A program made the translations under genes and the position numbers. A stretch of DNA of 64,000 nt. Origin: Eulemur rufifrons (taxonomy: Eukaryota; Chordata; Mammalia; Primates; Lemuridae). A model generated the notes under the pieces. It was not told where the DNA came from. It was given only the letters and a program-made list of their open reading frames with translations, and did not search any database. Numbering within the stretch: position 1 is the stretch's first letter; each line of letters opens with the position of its first letter. The stretch covers positions 596,001-660,000 of the forward strand of contig NW_027182879.1 in NCBI RefSeq assembly GCF_041146395.1, written 5' to 3'. Of the stretch, positions 1-10,818 are shown piece by piece.

Positions 1-257
1 TTAGTTTTAGGATTGTTGGTATGGTTAAGGTTAGGGTTAGCTGTTTAGAATGAGGATTCTGGATTAGATGTTACAGTTATGGCCAGGAGTTAGGGTTCGA
101 ATTAAGGGATGGGGTTGTTCTCACGGTAAGTGTTGTGCTCTAAAGTTAGGATAAGTGTTGAAAGTTAGGTTTACAGTGAGGTTTATGTTTTAATGTGAGT
201 AATAGGATCAGGGATAGGTGTTATGTTCAGGGATAGGGTTACGAGTCAGCGGTAGCG

Positions 258-460
258 TTTATGCTTAGGGCACGGTCCCTGTCTGCACTAGGAGGGGCGC
301 TTATGGGGCTCCGCTTGTCACAGGGATCCCACTCTATCATACACTTGGTATCGGCCCCTGGGTTTCATGCAGGACATAGTGGCAGAACCTCCTTTCACGC
401 ATGCCATGAGGATATTGTAGGTTTTCTAAACTCTGAGAAAGCAAGAAGTCTGAGATTTAG
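258..460 (+). repeat. A cassette A1
   Basis: First of 49 A cores. Landmarks that define the cassette: TTTATGCTTAGGGCACGG, CTGTCTGCACTAGG, a G-rich run, GGAACCCACTCTATC (GGATCCCACTCTATC here), CTGGGTTTCATGCAGGACA, GGCAGAGCCTCCTTTCACGC, ATTGTAGG and AAGTCTGAGAATTAG. A1 has GGCAGAACC and ends GAGATTTAG. The 80-residue open frame across it ends in the telomere-like flank and is not a convincing gene. Confidence 0.9.
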
Positions 461-939
461 ACTTATGGTTAGTATTATGGTTAGGGTTAGGGATGAAGGT
501 TAGGGTTAGGGTGAGGGATTAGGGTTAGGGGTTAGGGTTAGGGATAGGGTTAAAGGTTAGTGTTAGGTTTCAGTGTTACAGTTAGGTTTAGCGTTAAGGT
601 TTAGGGTTAGGGTTAAGGTTAGGGGTTAGGGTTTGGTACAGGGTTGGGGTTAAGTGCTAGGTTTAGGGTTAAAGATTAGGATTAGGGTTAGGGTTAAGGG
701 TTAGTGTGAGGCTTAAGGTTTAGGGTTAAGGTTAAGGGTTAGGGTTAGGGGTTAGGTTTAAGGTTAAGGATTCGTGTTGGGTTTAAGGTTAGAGTTAAGT
801 TTTAAGGTTAGGGATAGGGGTTAGGGTTCGGGTTAAGGGTTAGGGTTATTTTTACGCCTAGGGTTCGTATTAGGGGTTAGGTTTATGGTTAGTGTTATGG
901 GTGTTGTTAGGGTTAACGTTAGTGTTACTGGTTTAGAAT

Positions 940-1135
940 TAGGGTTAGCGATTAGGTGTTACGGTTATCGCTAAGAGTTAGGGTTAGAATTATGGGATAG
1001 GGGTTGTTTCAGGGTGAGTGTTATGCATTAACGTTAGGATAAGTGGTTAAAGTTAGGATTAAGGTGAGATTTATGTGTTAAGGTGAGCAATAGGGTCAGG
1101 GTTAGGTGTTATGCTCAGGGTTAGGGTTATGGATT
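940..1135 (+). repeat. Orphan A arm lacking an A core
   Basis: All arm landmarks are present (GGTTTAGAATTAGGG, GGTTATCGCTAAGAG, TTATGCATTAACGTTAGG, GAGCAATAGGGTCAGGG, GGTGTTATGCTCAGGG). The sequence then jumps to the GGTTCGTGTTAGG block of the post-A linker instead of entering an A core. A second arm follows and leads to A2. This explains the long A1-A2 spacing of about 1.27 kb and indicates loss of a core by unequal exchange. Confidence 0.75.
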
Positions 1136-1529
1136 AGGGTTAGGGTTAGGCTTAAAGGTTCGTGTTAGGTTTAGGGTTAGAGTTAAGTGTTATGGTTAGG
1201 GTTAGGGGTTGGGGTTAGGTTTAAGTTTTAAGGGGTAGGGTTTTTTTAGGCATAGGATTAGGATTAGGTCTTAGGGTTAGTGTTAGGGTAGTTGTAGGGT
1301 TAGGGTTAGGGATTTAGAATTAGTGTTAGAGATTATGTGTTACAGTTATGGCTGGGAGTTAGGGTTAGAATTAAGGGATAGGGGTTTTTTTTCACAGTCA
1401 GTGTTATGTCTTAACGTTAGGATAAGGTGTTAAAGTTAGGGGTACAGTGAGGTTTATGTTTTTAGGTGAGCTATACGGTATGGGAGTAGGTGTTATGTTC
1501 AGGGTTAGGGTTATGGGTGAAAGGTAGTG

Positions 1530-1730
1530 TTTATTCTTAGGTCACAGACCGTGTCTGCACTAGGCGGGGGGTTCAGGGCTGCGATTGTCGCTGGGAACCC
1601 ACTCTATCATATGCTGGGTTTGGGCCCCTGGATTTTATGCAGGACACAGTGGCAGAGCCTCCTTTCATGCATGGCATGGGAGGATTGTAGGCTTTCTAAA
1701 CTCTGAAATAGCAAGAAGTCTAAGAATTAT
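1530..1730 (+). repeat. A cassette A2
   Basis: A core with TTTATTCTTAGG instead of TTTATGCTTAGG, CACAGACCGTG in place of the GGGCCC palindrome, and TAAGAATTAT at the tail. All other landmarks are in order. Confidence 0.9.
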
Positions 1731-2440
1731 GTTTAGGGTTAGAATTATGATTAGGGTTAGGGATGAAGGTTAGTGTTAGGGTGAGGGCTTAGGTTTAGGG
1801 GTTAGGGTTAGAGTTAAGGTTAAATGTCAGTGTTCGGTTTAACAGTTACAGTTAGGTTTATGGTTAAGCCTTGCTTTAGGGTTAAGCATTGGGTTAGGGT
1901 AAAAGTTAGGGGTTAGAGTTTGGTACAGGGTTAGGGTTAAGCATTAACGTTAGAATTAAAAATCTGGATTAGGTTTAGAGTTCAGGGTTAGTGTGAGTGT
2001 TAATGGTTAACGTTAAGGTTAAATGTTAGGGTTAGTGGTTAAGGTTAGGGTTAAGGGTTCGTGTTGCATTTAGGGTTAGAGTTAAGTGTTATGGTTAGGG
2101 TTAGGGTTTAGGGTTAGGTTTAATGGTTAAGGGTTAGGGCTACTATTAGGTGTAGGTTTAGGATGAGGGATTAGGGTTAGGGTTAGTGTTAGGGTTGTTG
2201 GTAGGGTTAAGGTTAGGTTTAGCGGTTTAGAATTAATGTCAGGGATTAGGTGTTATGGTTATGGCTAGCAGTTAAGGTTAGAATTATGGGATAGGGGTTG
2301 TTCTCAGCCTAAGTGTTGTGAATTAACGTTAGCATGAGGGGTTAAAGTTAGGGCTATGGTGAGGTTTACATTTTAAGATGTGCAATAGGATCAGGGTTAG
2401 GTGTTATGTTCAGGGTTATTGTTATTGGTGAGTAGTACTG

Positions 2441-2643
2441 TTTATGCTTAAGACATGGGCCCAGTCTGCACTATGCGGGGGACTTAGGGGGCTGGGATTG
2501 TCGCCAGGAATCCACTCTATCATACACTGGGTATGCGTTCCTGGGTTTCATGCAGGACACAGTGGCAGAGCCTCCTTTCATGCATGGCATGGGAGTATTG
2601 TAGGCTTTCTAAACTCTGAGAAAGCAAGAAGTCTGAGAATTAG
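2441..2643 (+). repeat. A cassette A3
   Basis: A core with AGACATGGGCCCAGTC and GGGAGTATTGTAGG. About 0.91 kb after A2, so the A2 unit is of the A-only type. Confidence 0.9.
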
Positions 2644-2929
2644 ATTTAGGGCTCGGATTATTGTTAGGGTTAGAGATGCAGGTTAGTCTTAGGGTGAGGG
2701 CTTAGGGTTAGGGGTTAGGGTTAGAGTTAGGGTTAAAGTTTAGTGTTAGTTTTAACAATTGCAGTTAGGTTTAAGGTTAAGTCTTAGGGTTAGTGTTAAC
2801 GTTAGTTGTTAGGGTTTGGTACAGGGTTAGGGTTAAGTGTTAAGTTTAGGTTTAAAGATTAGGATTAGGGTTAGGGTTAAGGGGTAGGGTGAGGGTTAAC
2901 GGTTAGTGTTAGGCTTAGGGGTTAGGGAT

Positions 2930-3140
2930 AGGGGTGGGGTTAAGGGTTAGAGTTAGTGGATAGTCGTAGGGTTAGGGTTCAGTGTCAGGATTAGCATTAG
3001 GGTTTAGGGTTAGGGTTAGGGGTTAAGCTTATTATTAAGTGTATGTCGAGGCGTTATGTTAAGGGTTAGCTTTAGGTTTCAGAGTTAGGGTTAGGTTTAA
3101 TTGTTAGGATTAGCATCAGGGTTAGGTGTTGAGGTTAGGG
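2930..3140 (+). repeat. Post-B-type linker segment without a B cassette
   Basis: Between A3 and A4 the post-A linker runs into sequence typical of post-B linkers (a TTAGCATTAGGG block, a GTCGAGGCGTTATG block, then TTTAATTGTTAGGATTAGC), although no B cassette is present. This makes the A3 unit about 110 bp longer than its A-only neighbours. It is best read as a unit from which B was deleted or in which two linkers recombined. Confidence 0.6.
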
Positions 3141-3436
3141 TTATGGGTCAAGTGTTAGGGTTATTTTAAGTGTAGGGTTAGGGTTAGGGTTGTTGGTAGG
3201 GTTAAGGTTAAGGTTAGAAGTTTAGAATTAGGGTTTTTGGTTTAGGTGTTACACTTATGGCTAGGAGTTAGGATTAGAATTAAGGGATAGGGGTTGTTGT
3301 CTCGGTTAGTGTTATGCACTAAACTTAGGAGAAGGGGTTAAAGTTAGGGTTACGGTGAGGTTTATGTTTTAAGGTAAGCAGTAGGATCAGGGTTAGGTGT
3401 TATGTTCAGGGTTAGGGTTATGGGTGAGGGGTAGAG

Positions 3437-3638
3437 TTTATGCTTAGGGCAAGGGCCCTTACTGAACTAGGCTGGGGGGTTAAGGGTCTGGGATTGTCAC
3501 CGGGAATCCACTCTATCTTATGCTGGGTAGGGTCCCCTAGGTTTCATGCAGGACACAGTGGCAATGCCTCCTTTCACGATGGCATGGGAGGTTTGTAGGC
3601 TTTATAAACTCTGAGAAAGCAAGAAGTCTGAGAATTAG
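3437..3638 (+). repeat. A cassette A4
   Basis: A core with CCCTTACTGAACTAGG, a two-base loss in TTTCACGATGGC, and TTTATAAACT near the 3' end. Confidence 0.9.
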
Positions 3639-4312
3639 ATTTAGGGTTAGGATTATGGTTAGGGTTAGGGATGAAGGTTAGTGTTAGGGTGAGGAATTAG
3701 GTTTAGGGATTAGGGTTAGAGTTAGTGTTAAAGGTTATTGTTAGGTTTAACGATCACAGTTAGGTTTACCATTAAGGTGTAGGGTTAGAGTTAAGGTTAG
3801 AGGTTAGGGATTGGTACAGGGTTATGTTTAAGTGTTAGGTTTAGGGTTAAAGGTTAGGATTAGGGTTAGGGTTAAGGGTTAGAGTGAGGGTTAAGGGTTA
3901 GAGTTAAGGTTAAGTGTTAGGGTTAGGGGTTGGGGTTAGGGTTAAGGGTTTGTGTTGGGTTTAGGGTTAGAGTTAAGTGTTATGGTTAGGGTTAGGGGTT
4001 AGGGTTAAGGGTTAAGGGTTAGGGTTATTTTTAGGCATAGGGTTAGGGTTAGGGTTAGTGTTAGGGTTGTTGATAGTGTTAGGGTTATTGTTACCCATTT
4101 AGAATTAGGGTTAGGGATTAAGTGTTATGGTTATGGCCAGGAGTTAGGGTTAGAATTATGGGATAGAGGTTGTTATCAGGGTAAGTGTTATGCACTAACG
4201 TTAGGATAAGGGGTTAAAGTTGGGGTTACGATGATGTTTACGTGTTAAGATGAACAATAAGTTCAGGGCTAGGTGTTATGTTCACGGTTAAGTTTATGGG
4301 TTAAGGGCAGTG

Positions 4313-4515
4313 TTTATTCTTAGGGCATGGGCCCTGTCTGCATGATGCAGGCCGGTTAGGGGCCTGGGATTATAGCAGGCAACCCACTCTATCGTACGCT
4401 GTATATGGTGCCCGGGGTTTCATGCAGGACCCAGTGGCAGAGCCTCCATTCACACATGGTATGGGAGCATTGTAGGCTTTCTAAACTCTGAGAGAGCAAT
4501 AAGTCTGAGAATCAG
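4313..4515 (+). repeat. A cassette A5
   Basis: A core with TTTATTCTTAGGG, GCATGATGCAGG and a GGACCCAGTGGC substitution. Its tail is tandemly duplicated just downstream (4507-4538). Confidence 0.88.
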
Positions 4516-4538
4516 ATTTAGAATGAGAATCAGATTTA
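4507..4538 (+). repeat. 18-bp tandem duplication at the tail of A5
   Basis: GAGAATCAGATTTA appears twice with an 18-bp period, the copies separated by GAAT. Other A cores have this tail once, so this is a private slippage duplication of A5. Confidence 0.8.
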
Positions 4539-5206
4539 GTGTTAGGATTATGGTTAGAGTTAGGGATGAAGGTTAGTTTTAATTTGAGGGCTTAGGTTTA
4601 GGGGTTAGGGTTAGAATTATGTTTAAAGATTAGTGTTAGTTTTAACGGTTACAGTTAGGTTTAGTGTTAAGTCTTGGCTTAGGGTTAAGGTTAGTGGTTA
4701 GGGTTTGGTACAGGGTTAGGGTTTAGAGTTAGCCTTAGGGTTAAAAATTAGGATTAGAGTTATTGTTAAGGGTTAGTGTGAGTGTTAACCGTGAGTGTTA
4801 AGGTTAAGTGTTAGGGTTAGTGGTTAGGGTTAGAGTTAAGGGTTCGTGTTGGATTTAGGGTTAGAGTTAAATGTAATGGTTATGGTTAGGGGTTAGGGTT
4901 AGTATCAAGGGTTAAGGGTTAGAGTTATTACTAGGCGTATTGTTAGGATGAGGGATTAGGGTTAGGGTTAGTGTTAGGGTTGTTGGTAGGGTTAGCGGTT
5001 AGTTTTAGGGATTAGGTGTTTCTGTTATGACTAGGAGTTAGGGTTAGTATTATGGGATGGAGGCTGTTCTCAGCTTAAGTGTTATGCATTTACATTAGAA
5101 TAAGGGGTTAATGTTAGGGTTACGGTGAGTTTTACATGTTAAGATGAGCAATAGGATCAGGGTTAGGTGTTATGTTCAGGGTTAGGGTTATGGGTTAGGG
5201 GTAGTG

Positions 5207-5409
5207 TTTATGCTTATGTCACGGGCCCTGTATGCACTAGGCAGGGTGGTTAGGGGGTCTATGATTGTCGCCGGGAATCCACTCTATCATACGCTGGGTA
5301 AGGGCCCCTGGGTTTCATGCAGGACACAGTGGCAGAGCCTCCTTTCACATATGCAATGGGAGGATTGTAGTCTTTGTAAACTCTGAGAAACAAGAAAACT
5401 GAGAATTAG
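5207..5409 (+). repeat. A cassette A6
   Basis: A core with GCTTATGTCACGGGCC, CATATGCAATGGG in place of the CATGGCATGG motif, and a shortened AAACAAGAAAACT tail. Last A before the first B in the window. Confidence 0.88.
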
Positions 5410-5920
5410 ATTTAGGGTTAGGATTTAGGGTTAGGATTATGGTTAGGGTTAAGGATGAAGTTTAGTGCTAGGGTGAGGGCTTAGTGTTAGGGTTAGGGTT
5501 AAATGTTAGTGTTAGTTTTAACGGTTACAGTTAGGTTTAGGGTTAGCGTTAAGGTTAGGGGTTAGGGTTTGGTACAGGGTAAGGGTTAAGTGTTACGTTT
5601 AGGGTTAAAGATTAGGATTAGGGTTAGGTTAAGGGTTAGTGTCAGGGTTAATGGTTATGGTTAAGGTTAAGTGTTAGGGCTAGCGGTTAGGGTTAGGGTT
5701 AAGGGTTGGTGTTAGGTTTAGGTTTAGAGTTAAATGTTATGTTTAGGGTTAGAGGTTAGGGTAAGGTTTAGGGTTCATGGTTAGGGTTATGTTTAGGAGT
5801 TAGGGTTGGGCTTAGGGGTTATGTTTAGCGTAAAGGTTTGGAGTTAGTTTTGGGCATTAGGGTGAGGGCTTAGGTTTAGAGATAGGGGATAGGTTTAGTG
5901 TTAAGGGTTAGTTTTAGCGG

Positions 5921-6116
5921 TTAGTTTAAGGGCACAAGACCTGTTTAATATAGGGTGAGAGGGGTGCGGAGAAGGTCACCGCGACACCACACCATCATAC
6001 CCTGGGCCTTGGACCCAAACCTACATGCAGGACTCAAGAGGAGCCTCATCTCACACATTGTATGGCTGTATTGTAGGCTTGCTTAACTCTGAGAATGGAG
6101 GAAGTGTGAGAATTAG
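5921..6116 (+). repeat. B cassette B1
   Basis: First of 26 B copies. Defining landmarks are AAGGGCACAGGACCTG, TTTAATCTATGGTGAGA, GACACCACACCATCGTAC, CCTGGGCCTTGGGCCCAGAC, TACATGCAGGACTCAGG, GGCATGGCTGTATTGTAGG and GAAGTGTGAGAATTAG. B1 has ACAAGACCTG and GGACCCAAAC. It aligns end to end with the A core (shared GGGCAC, ATCGTAC or ATCATAC, CATGCAGGAC, GAGCCTC, ATTGTAGGCTT, ACTCTGAGAA), so B looks like a diverged paralog of A. Confidence 0.9.
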
Positions 6117-6253
6117 GGTTATGGTAGGGTTAGGGGTTAGGATTAGATTGTGGGTTAGGAGTTAGGGTTTAGGGATTAGGGTTAGTGTTAGGGTTAGTGG
6201 TTAGGAGTTAGGGTTGGGTTAGGGGTAGGGTTAGGTTTAGTGTTGGGGTTAGT

Positions 6254-6284
<31 letters not shown>

Positions 6285-6897
6285 ATTAAGGGTTGGGCTT
6301 GGGGTTAGGGTTAAGTGTTAGGGTTAGGGTTAAGGTTTAGGGTTAGGGTTAATTGTTAGGGTGAGGGTTAACTGATAGGGTTAGGGTTTAGGGATAGGTT
6401 TAGGTTTAAGTGTTGTTAGGTTTAGGGTTAGCATTAGGAGTTAGGGTTAGAGTTAGGTGTTAGGTTAGTGTTAGGGTTAGGTTTAGGCATCAGAGTAAGT
6501 GTTATGATTAGGGTTAAGATATAGGGTTACGTTTCATGGTGAGGATTATGATTAGGGTTAAGGGTTAGGGTAAGGGTTAGGGGTTAGGGTTAAGGATCAA
6601 AGGTTAGGGTTACTTTTAGGCATATGGTTAGGGTTAGTGTTAGTGTTAGGGTTGTTGGTAGGGTTATGGTTAGGGTTAGCGGTTTATAATTAGGGGTAGG
6701 AATTAGGTGTTACAGTTATGAATAAGAGTTAGCATTAGAATTATGGGATAGAGATTGTTCTCAGGGTAAGTGTTATGAATTAACGTTAGGATAAGTGGTT
6801 AAAGTTAGGGTTACGATGAGGTTCACATTCTAACGTGAGCAAGTGGTTCAGGGTTAGGTGTTATTTTCAAGACTAGAGTTATGTTTGAGGGGTCGTG

Positions 6898-7099
6898 TTT
6901 ATGCTTAGGGCACGTGCCTTGTCTGCACTAGGCGGGGGACTTAGGGGGCTGAGATTGATAGAGTGAACCCACTCTATCATCCGCTGGGTTTGTGCCCTGT
7001 ATTTCAAGCAAGACACAGTGGCAGAGCCTCCTTTCATGCATGGCATAGGAGGATTGTAGGCTTTATAAACTCCGAGAAAGCAAGAGGTCTCAGAATTAT
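6898..7099 (+). repeat. A cassette A7
   Basis: A core with ATTTCAAGCAAGACAC and TTTATAAACTCCGAG. It shares TTTCAAGCA and TTTATAAACT with A11, about 7.2 kb downstream, suggesting that they occupy the same slot of an older higher-order repeat. Confidence 0.9.
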
Positions 7100-7618
7100 A
7101 TTTAGGGTTAGGATTATGGTTAGGTTTAGGGATGAAGGTCAGTGTTAGGTTGAGGGCTTAGGTTTAGGGTTTAGGGTTAGGGTCAGGGTTAAAGGTTTGT
7201 GTTAGATTTAATGGTTACAGTTAAGTTTAGGGTTAACATTTACGGTTAGGGATTAGGGGTTAGGTTTTGGTACAGTGTTAAGGTTAAGTGTTAGGTTTAG
7301 GGTTAAAGATTAGGATTAGGGTTAGGTTTAAGTGTTAGTGTGATGGTTAACAGTTTGGGTTAAGGTTAAGAGTTAGGAATCGGGTTTAGGGTTAGGGTTA
7401 AGGGTTCATGTTAGGTTTAGGGTTAGAATTAAGTGTTATGGTTAGGGTTAGAGATTAGGGTTAGGTTTAAGGTTCATGGTTAGGGTTACCTTTAGGCATT
7501 AGTGTTAGGGTTAGGGGTTATGTTTAGGGTAAAGTTTTACAGTTAGTGTTGGGCTCTAGGGTCAGGGTTTTGGTTTAGGGTGAGGGGTTAGTGTTAGTGT
7601 TACGGCTTAGATTTATCA

Positions 7619-7814
7619 GTTACTTTAAGGGCACAGTACGTGTTTAATCTATGGTAAGAGGGGTGAAGACAAGATTGCCATGACACCACACCATTGTACC
7701 CAGGGCCTTGGGAGCAGACCTACATGCAGGATTCAGGCAGAGCCTCATCTCACACATGGCATTGCTGTATTGTAGGCTTGCTTAACTCTGATTATGGAAG
7801 AAGTGTGAGAATTA
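7619..7814 (+). repeat. B cassette B2
   Basis: B copy opening GTTACTTTAAGGGCACAG with GTACGTG instead of GACCTG, and ATTATGGAAG near the end. The GTTACTTTAAGG opening is shared only with B6, its apparent partner. Confidence 0.9.
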
Positions 7815-8587
7815 GGGTTAGGTTTAGGGTTATGGGTTTGAGGTTAGGGGTTAAAGTTAGAGTGAGGGTTAGGTGTTAGGGATTAGGGATTTGGGTGAAT
7901 GTTAGGGTTAGGGGTTAGGAGTTAGGGTTGGATTAGGGGCTAGTGTTACATTTAGTGTTTGGGCTACTGCTAGGGTTATGGTTAGGGGGTCAGGGCTAGG
8001 GTTAAGGGATAGGATTCGTTTTAAGGGTTAGGCTGAGGTTTAATGGTTAGGGTTAGTGTTATGGGTTAGGGTTAGAGTTAGGTTTAAGGGCTAGGGTTAG
8101 GGTTAGGTTTAGGTTTCAGGGTTAGGTTAGTGTTAGGGGTTAGGTTTAGGGTTAGGAGTTACAGTTACTGTTAAGGTTAGGTCTAGGTGTTGGGGTAAGT
8201 GTTAGTGTTAGGGTTAAGGGATAGAGTTAAGTTTGTTAGGATTAGGATCAGGGTTAAAAGTTAGGCTTAGAGTTAGGGGTTAGAGTTAGGGTTAAGGGTA
8301 AAGGGTTAAGATTATTTTTAGGCGTAGGTTTAGAATTAGGTGTTAGGGTTAGTGTTAGGTTTGTTGGTAGGGTTAAGGTAGGGTTAGCGGTTTAGAATTA
8401 GGGTTAGAGATTAGGTGTTACGGTTATGGCTAAGAGTTAGGTTTAGAATTATGGGATAGGGGTTGATCTCAGGGTAAGTGTTATGCATTAACGTTAAGAT
8501 AAGCAGTTAAATTTAGGGTTACAGTGAGGTTTACGTTTCAGAGTTATGTGTTATTTTCAGGGTTAGGGTTATGGGTGAGGGGTAGTG

Positions 8588-8789
8588 TTTATGCCTAGGG
8601 CATGGGCCCTGTCTGCACTAGGTGGGGGTGTTCAGGGCTGTGATTGTCGCCAGGGACCCACTCTATCGTACGTAGGGTATGGGCCCCTGGGTTTCACTGA
8701 GGACACAGTGGCAGAGCCTCCTTTCATGCATGGCAAGGGAGGATTGTCGGCTTTCTAAACTCTGAGATAGCAAGAAATCTGAGAATTAG
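8588..8789 (+). repeat. A cassette A8
   Basis: A core with TTTATGCCTAGGGCATGGG, GTTCAGGGCTGTGATTG (shared with A12) and GGGTTTCACTGAGGACAC. Confidence 0.9.
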
Positions 8790-9260
8790 ATTTAGGGTTA
8801 GGATTATGATTAGGGTTAGAAATGAAGGTTAGTGTTAGGGTGAGGGCATAGGGTTAGCGGTTAGGATTATGGTTGGGGTTAAAGTTTAGTGTTAGGTTTA
8901 ATGGTTACAGTTAGGTTTAGGGTTAAGTTTTAAGGTTAGGGTTAAGGTTAGGGGTTAGGTTTTGGTACAGGATTAGGTTTAAGTGTTAGGTTTAGGGTTA
9001 AAGATTAGGATTAGGGTTAGGGTTAAGGGTTAGTGTGAGGGTTAACAGTTAGGGTTAAGGTTAAGCATTAGGGTTAAGTCTTATGTTTAGGGTTAAGGGT
9101 TTGTGTTAGTTTTAGGGTTAGATTTAAGTGTTATGGTTATGGTTAGGGTATACGGTTAGGTTTAGGGTTCATGGTTAGGGTTATGTTTAGGGGTTACTGT
9201 TATGGTTAGCTATTAGGTTTAGGGTTAGGGGTTAGGGTTAGTGTTAGGGCTTAGATTTAT

Positions 9261-9454
9261 TGGTTAAAGGGCCCAGGACCTGTTTAATCTACGGTGAGAG
9301 TGGTGCGGACAGTGTTGCCATGACACCACACCATTGTACCCTGTGCCTTGAGCCAAAACCTACATGCAGGACTCAGGCAGAGCCTTTCTCACTCATGGCA
9401 TGGCTGTATTGTAGGCCTGGTTAACTCTGAGAATGGAAGAAATGTGATAATTAG
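9261..9454 (+). repeat. B cassette B3
   Basis: B copy with a shortened opening, GGTTAAAGGGCCCAGG, lacking the usual TAGTT stretch. B14 has the same shortened GTTAAAGGGC opening. The tail is AATGTGATAATTAG. Confidence 0.88.
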
Positions 9455-10183
9455 GGTTAGGGTTAGAGTTAGGGTTTTGGGGTTAGGAGTTGGGGTTAGA
9501 GTGCGGGTTAGGGGTTAAGGATTAGGGGTTAGGGTTAGCGTTAGGGTTTGGGGTTAGGTGTTAGGGTTGGGTTAAGGGCCAGGGTTAGGTTTAGGGTTGG
9601 GGTTAGTGTTATGGTTAGGGTTAGGGTTTAGGGTTAGGGTTAAGGTACAGGATTAGGGTTAAGGGTTAGGCCTAGGGTTAGGGTGAAGGGTTAGGGTTAG
9701 GGTTAAGGGTTAGTGTTAGCCGTTAGGGTTAGGGTTATGGGTTAGGGATAGAGTTAGGTTCAAGGGTTAGGGTTAGACTTAGGGTACAGTGTTAGGTTTA
9801 GCATTACGGTGTAGGGTACGGTTAGGGGTTAGGGTTGCTGTTAGGGTTAGGTCTAGGCGTTAGGGTAAGTGTTAGTGTTAGGGTTAAGAATCAGGGTTCG
9901 GTTTAATTGTTAGGATTAGGATCAGGGTTAAGAGTTAGGGTTAGGGTTAGTGGTTACAGTTAGGGTTAATTGTTAAGGGGTAGGATTATTTTTAGGTGTA
10001 AGTTTAAGGTTAGGGGTCAGGGTTAGTTTTAGCTTTCTTGGTAGGTTTAAGGTTTGGGTTAGCATTTTAGTACTAGGGTTAGGGATTAGGTGTTACAGTT
10101 ATGGCTGGGAGTTAAGTTTAGAATTAAGGGATAGAGGTTGTTCTCAGGGTAAGTGTTATGCATTAACGTTAGGGTAAGTGGTT

Positions 10184-10198
10184 AAAGTTAGGGTTGCA
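10184..10198 (+). repeat. Target-site duplication, left copy, Alu 1
   Basis: AAAGTTAGGGTTGCA is repeated exactly at 10521-10535. The preceding bases give a TT/AAAG cleavage context, matching the L1 endonuclease preference for TT/AAAA. The duplicated sequence is A-arm sequence, showing the Alu landed in a pre-existing satellite unit. Confidence 0.93.
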
Positions 10199-10520
10199 GG
10201 CCGGGCGCGGTGGCTCACGCCTGTAATCCTAGCACTCTGGGAGGCTGAGGCGGGTGGATTGCTCAAGGTCAGGAGTTCGAGACCAGCCTGAGCGAGACCC
10301 CGTCTCTACTAAAAATAGAAAGACATTATATGGACAACTAAAAATCTATATAGAAAAAATTAGCCGGGCATAGTGGCGCAGCTACTCGGGAGGCTGAGGC
10401 AGTAGGATCGCTTAAGCCGAGGAGTCTGAGGTTGCTGTGAGCTAAGCTGACGCCACGGCACTCACTCTAGCCTGGGCAACAAATTGAGACTCTGTCTCAA
10501 CAAAAAAAAAAAAAAAAAAA
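10199..10520 (+). mobile_element. Alu SINE 1 (strepsirrhine-type), full length
   Basis: A dimeric 7SL-derived SINE begins GGCCGGGCGCGGTGGCTC and ends in a poly-A tail that runs into the downstream repeat. A pol III A box (TGGCTCACGCCTG, 10211-10223) and B box (AGTTCGAGACC, 10274-10284) are intact. The middle A-rich segment has TATGGACAACTAAAAAT, the form I associate with lemur-type Alus. It is flanked by a perfect 15-bp target-site duplication, AAAGTTAGGGTTGCA (10184-10198 and 10521-10535). Two internal deletions relative to Alu 2 are visible: a short CAAGAG-type loss in the left monomer, and about 14-15 bp at GTGGCGCA/GCTACTC in the right monomer. It sits inside the arm of A9. It is mobilised in trans by L1; it encodes no protein. 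Confidence 0.97.
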
Positions 10521-10535
10521 AAAGTTAGGGTTGCA
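10521..10535 (+). repeat. Target-site duplication, right copy, Alu 1
   Basis: Exact second copy of the 15-bp duplication. Its leading As merge with the poly-A tail, so its left edge is uncertain by a few bases. Confidence 0.9.
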
Positions 10536-10617
10536 GTGAGGTTTACGTTTTAAGGTGAGCAATATGATCAATGTTATGTGTTATGTTCAGGGTTAGGGAT
10601 ATGGCTGAGGGGTAAAG

Positions 10618-10818
10618 TTTATGCTTAGGGCATGGAACCTGTCTGCACTACGTGGGCGGCTTCGGTGCTGCAATTGTCTCCAGGAACCCACTCTATTGTA
10701 TGCAGTGTATGGGCTCCTGGGTTTCATGCAGGACACAGTGGCACAGCCTCCTTTCATGCATGGCATGGGAGGATTGTAGGCTTTCTAAACTCTCAGAGAT
10801 CAAGAAATCTGAGAATTA
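10618..10818 (+). repeat. A cassette A9
   Basis: A core with CATGGAACCTG, CTTCGGTGCTGCAATTG and GGCACAGCC. Its arm carries Alu 1, which puts A9 about 2.03 kb from A8. Without the Alu and one target duplication the spacing is the normal 1.69 kb. Confidence 0.9.

Noticed and set aside
258..460. CTCF-like site in the GACACAGTGGCAGAGCC part of A cores
   Set aside because: Only the GTGGCAG portion resembles the motif; key flanking positions do not match. Not strong enough to annotate.
258..6116. A/B cassettes as remnants of a retrovirus or DNA transposon
   Set aside because: No terminal repeats, target duplications, or polymerase or transposase-like frames could be seen around any cassette.
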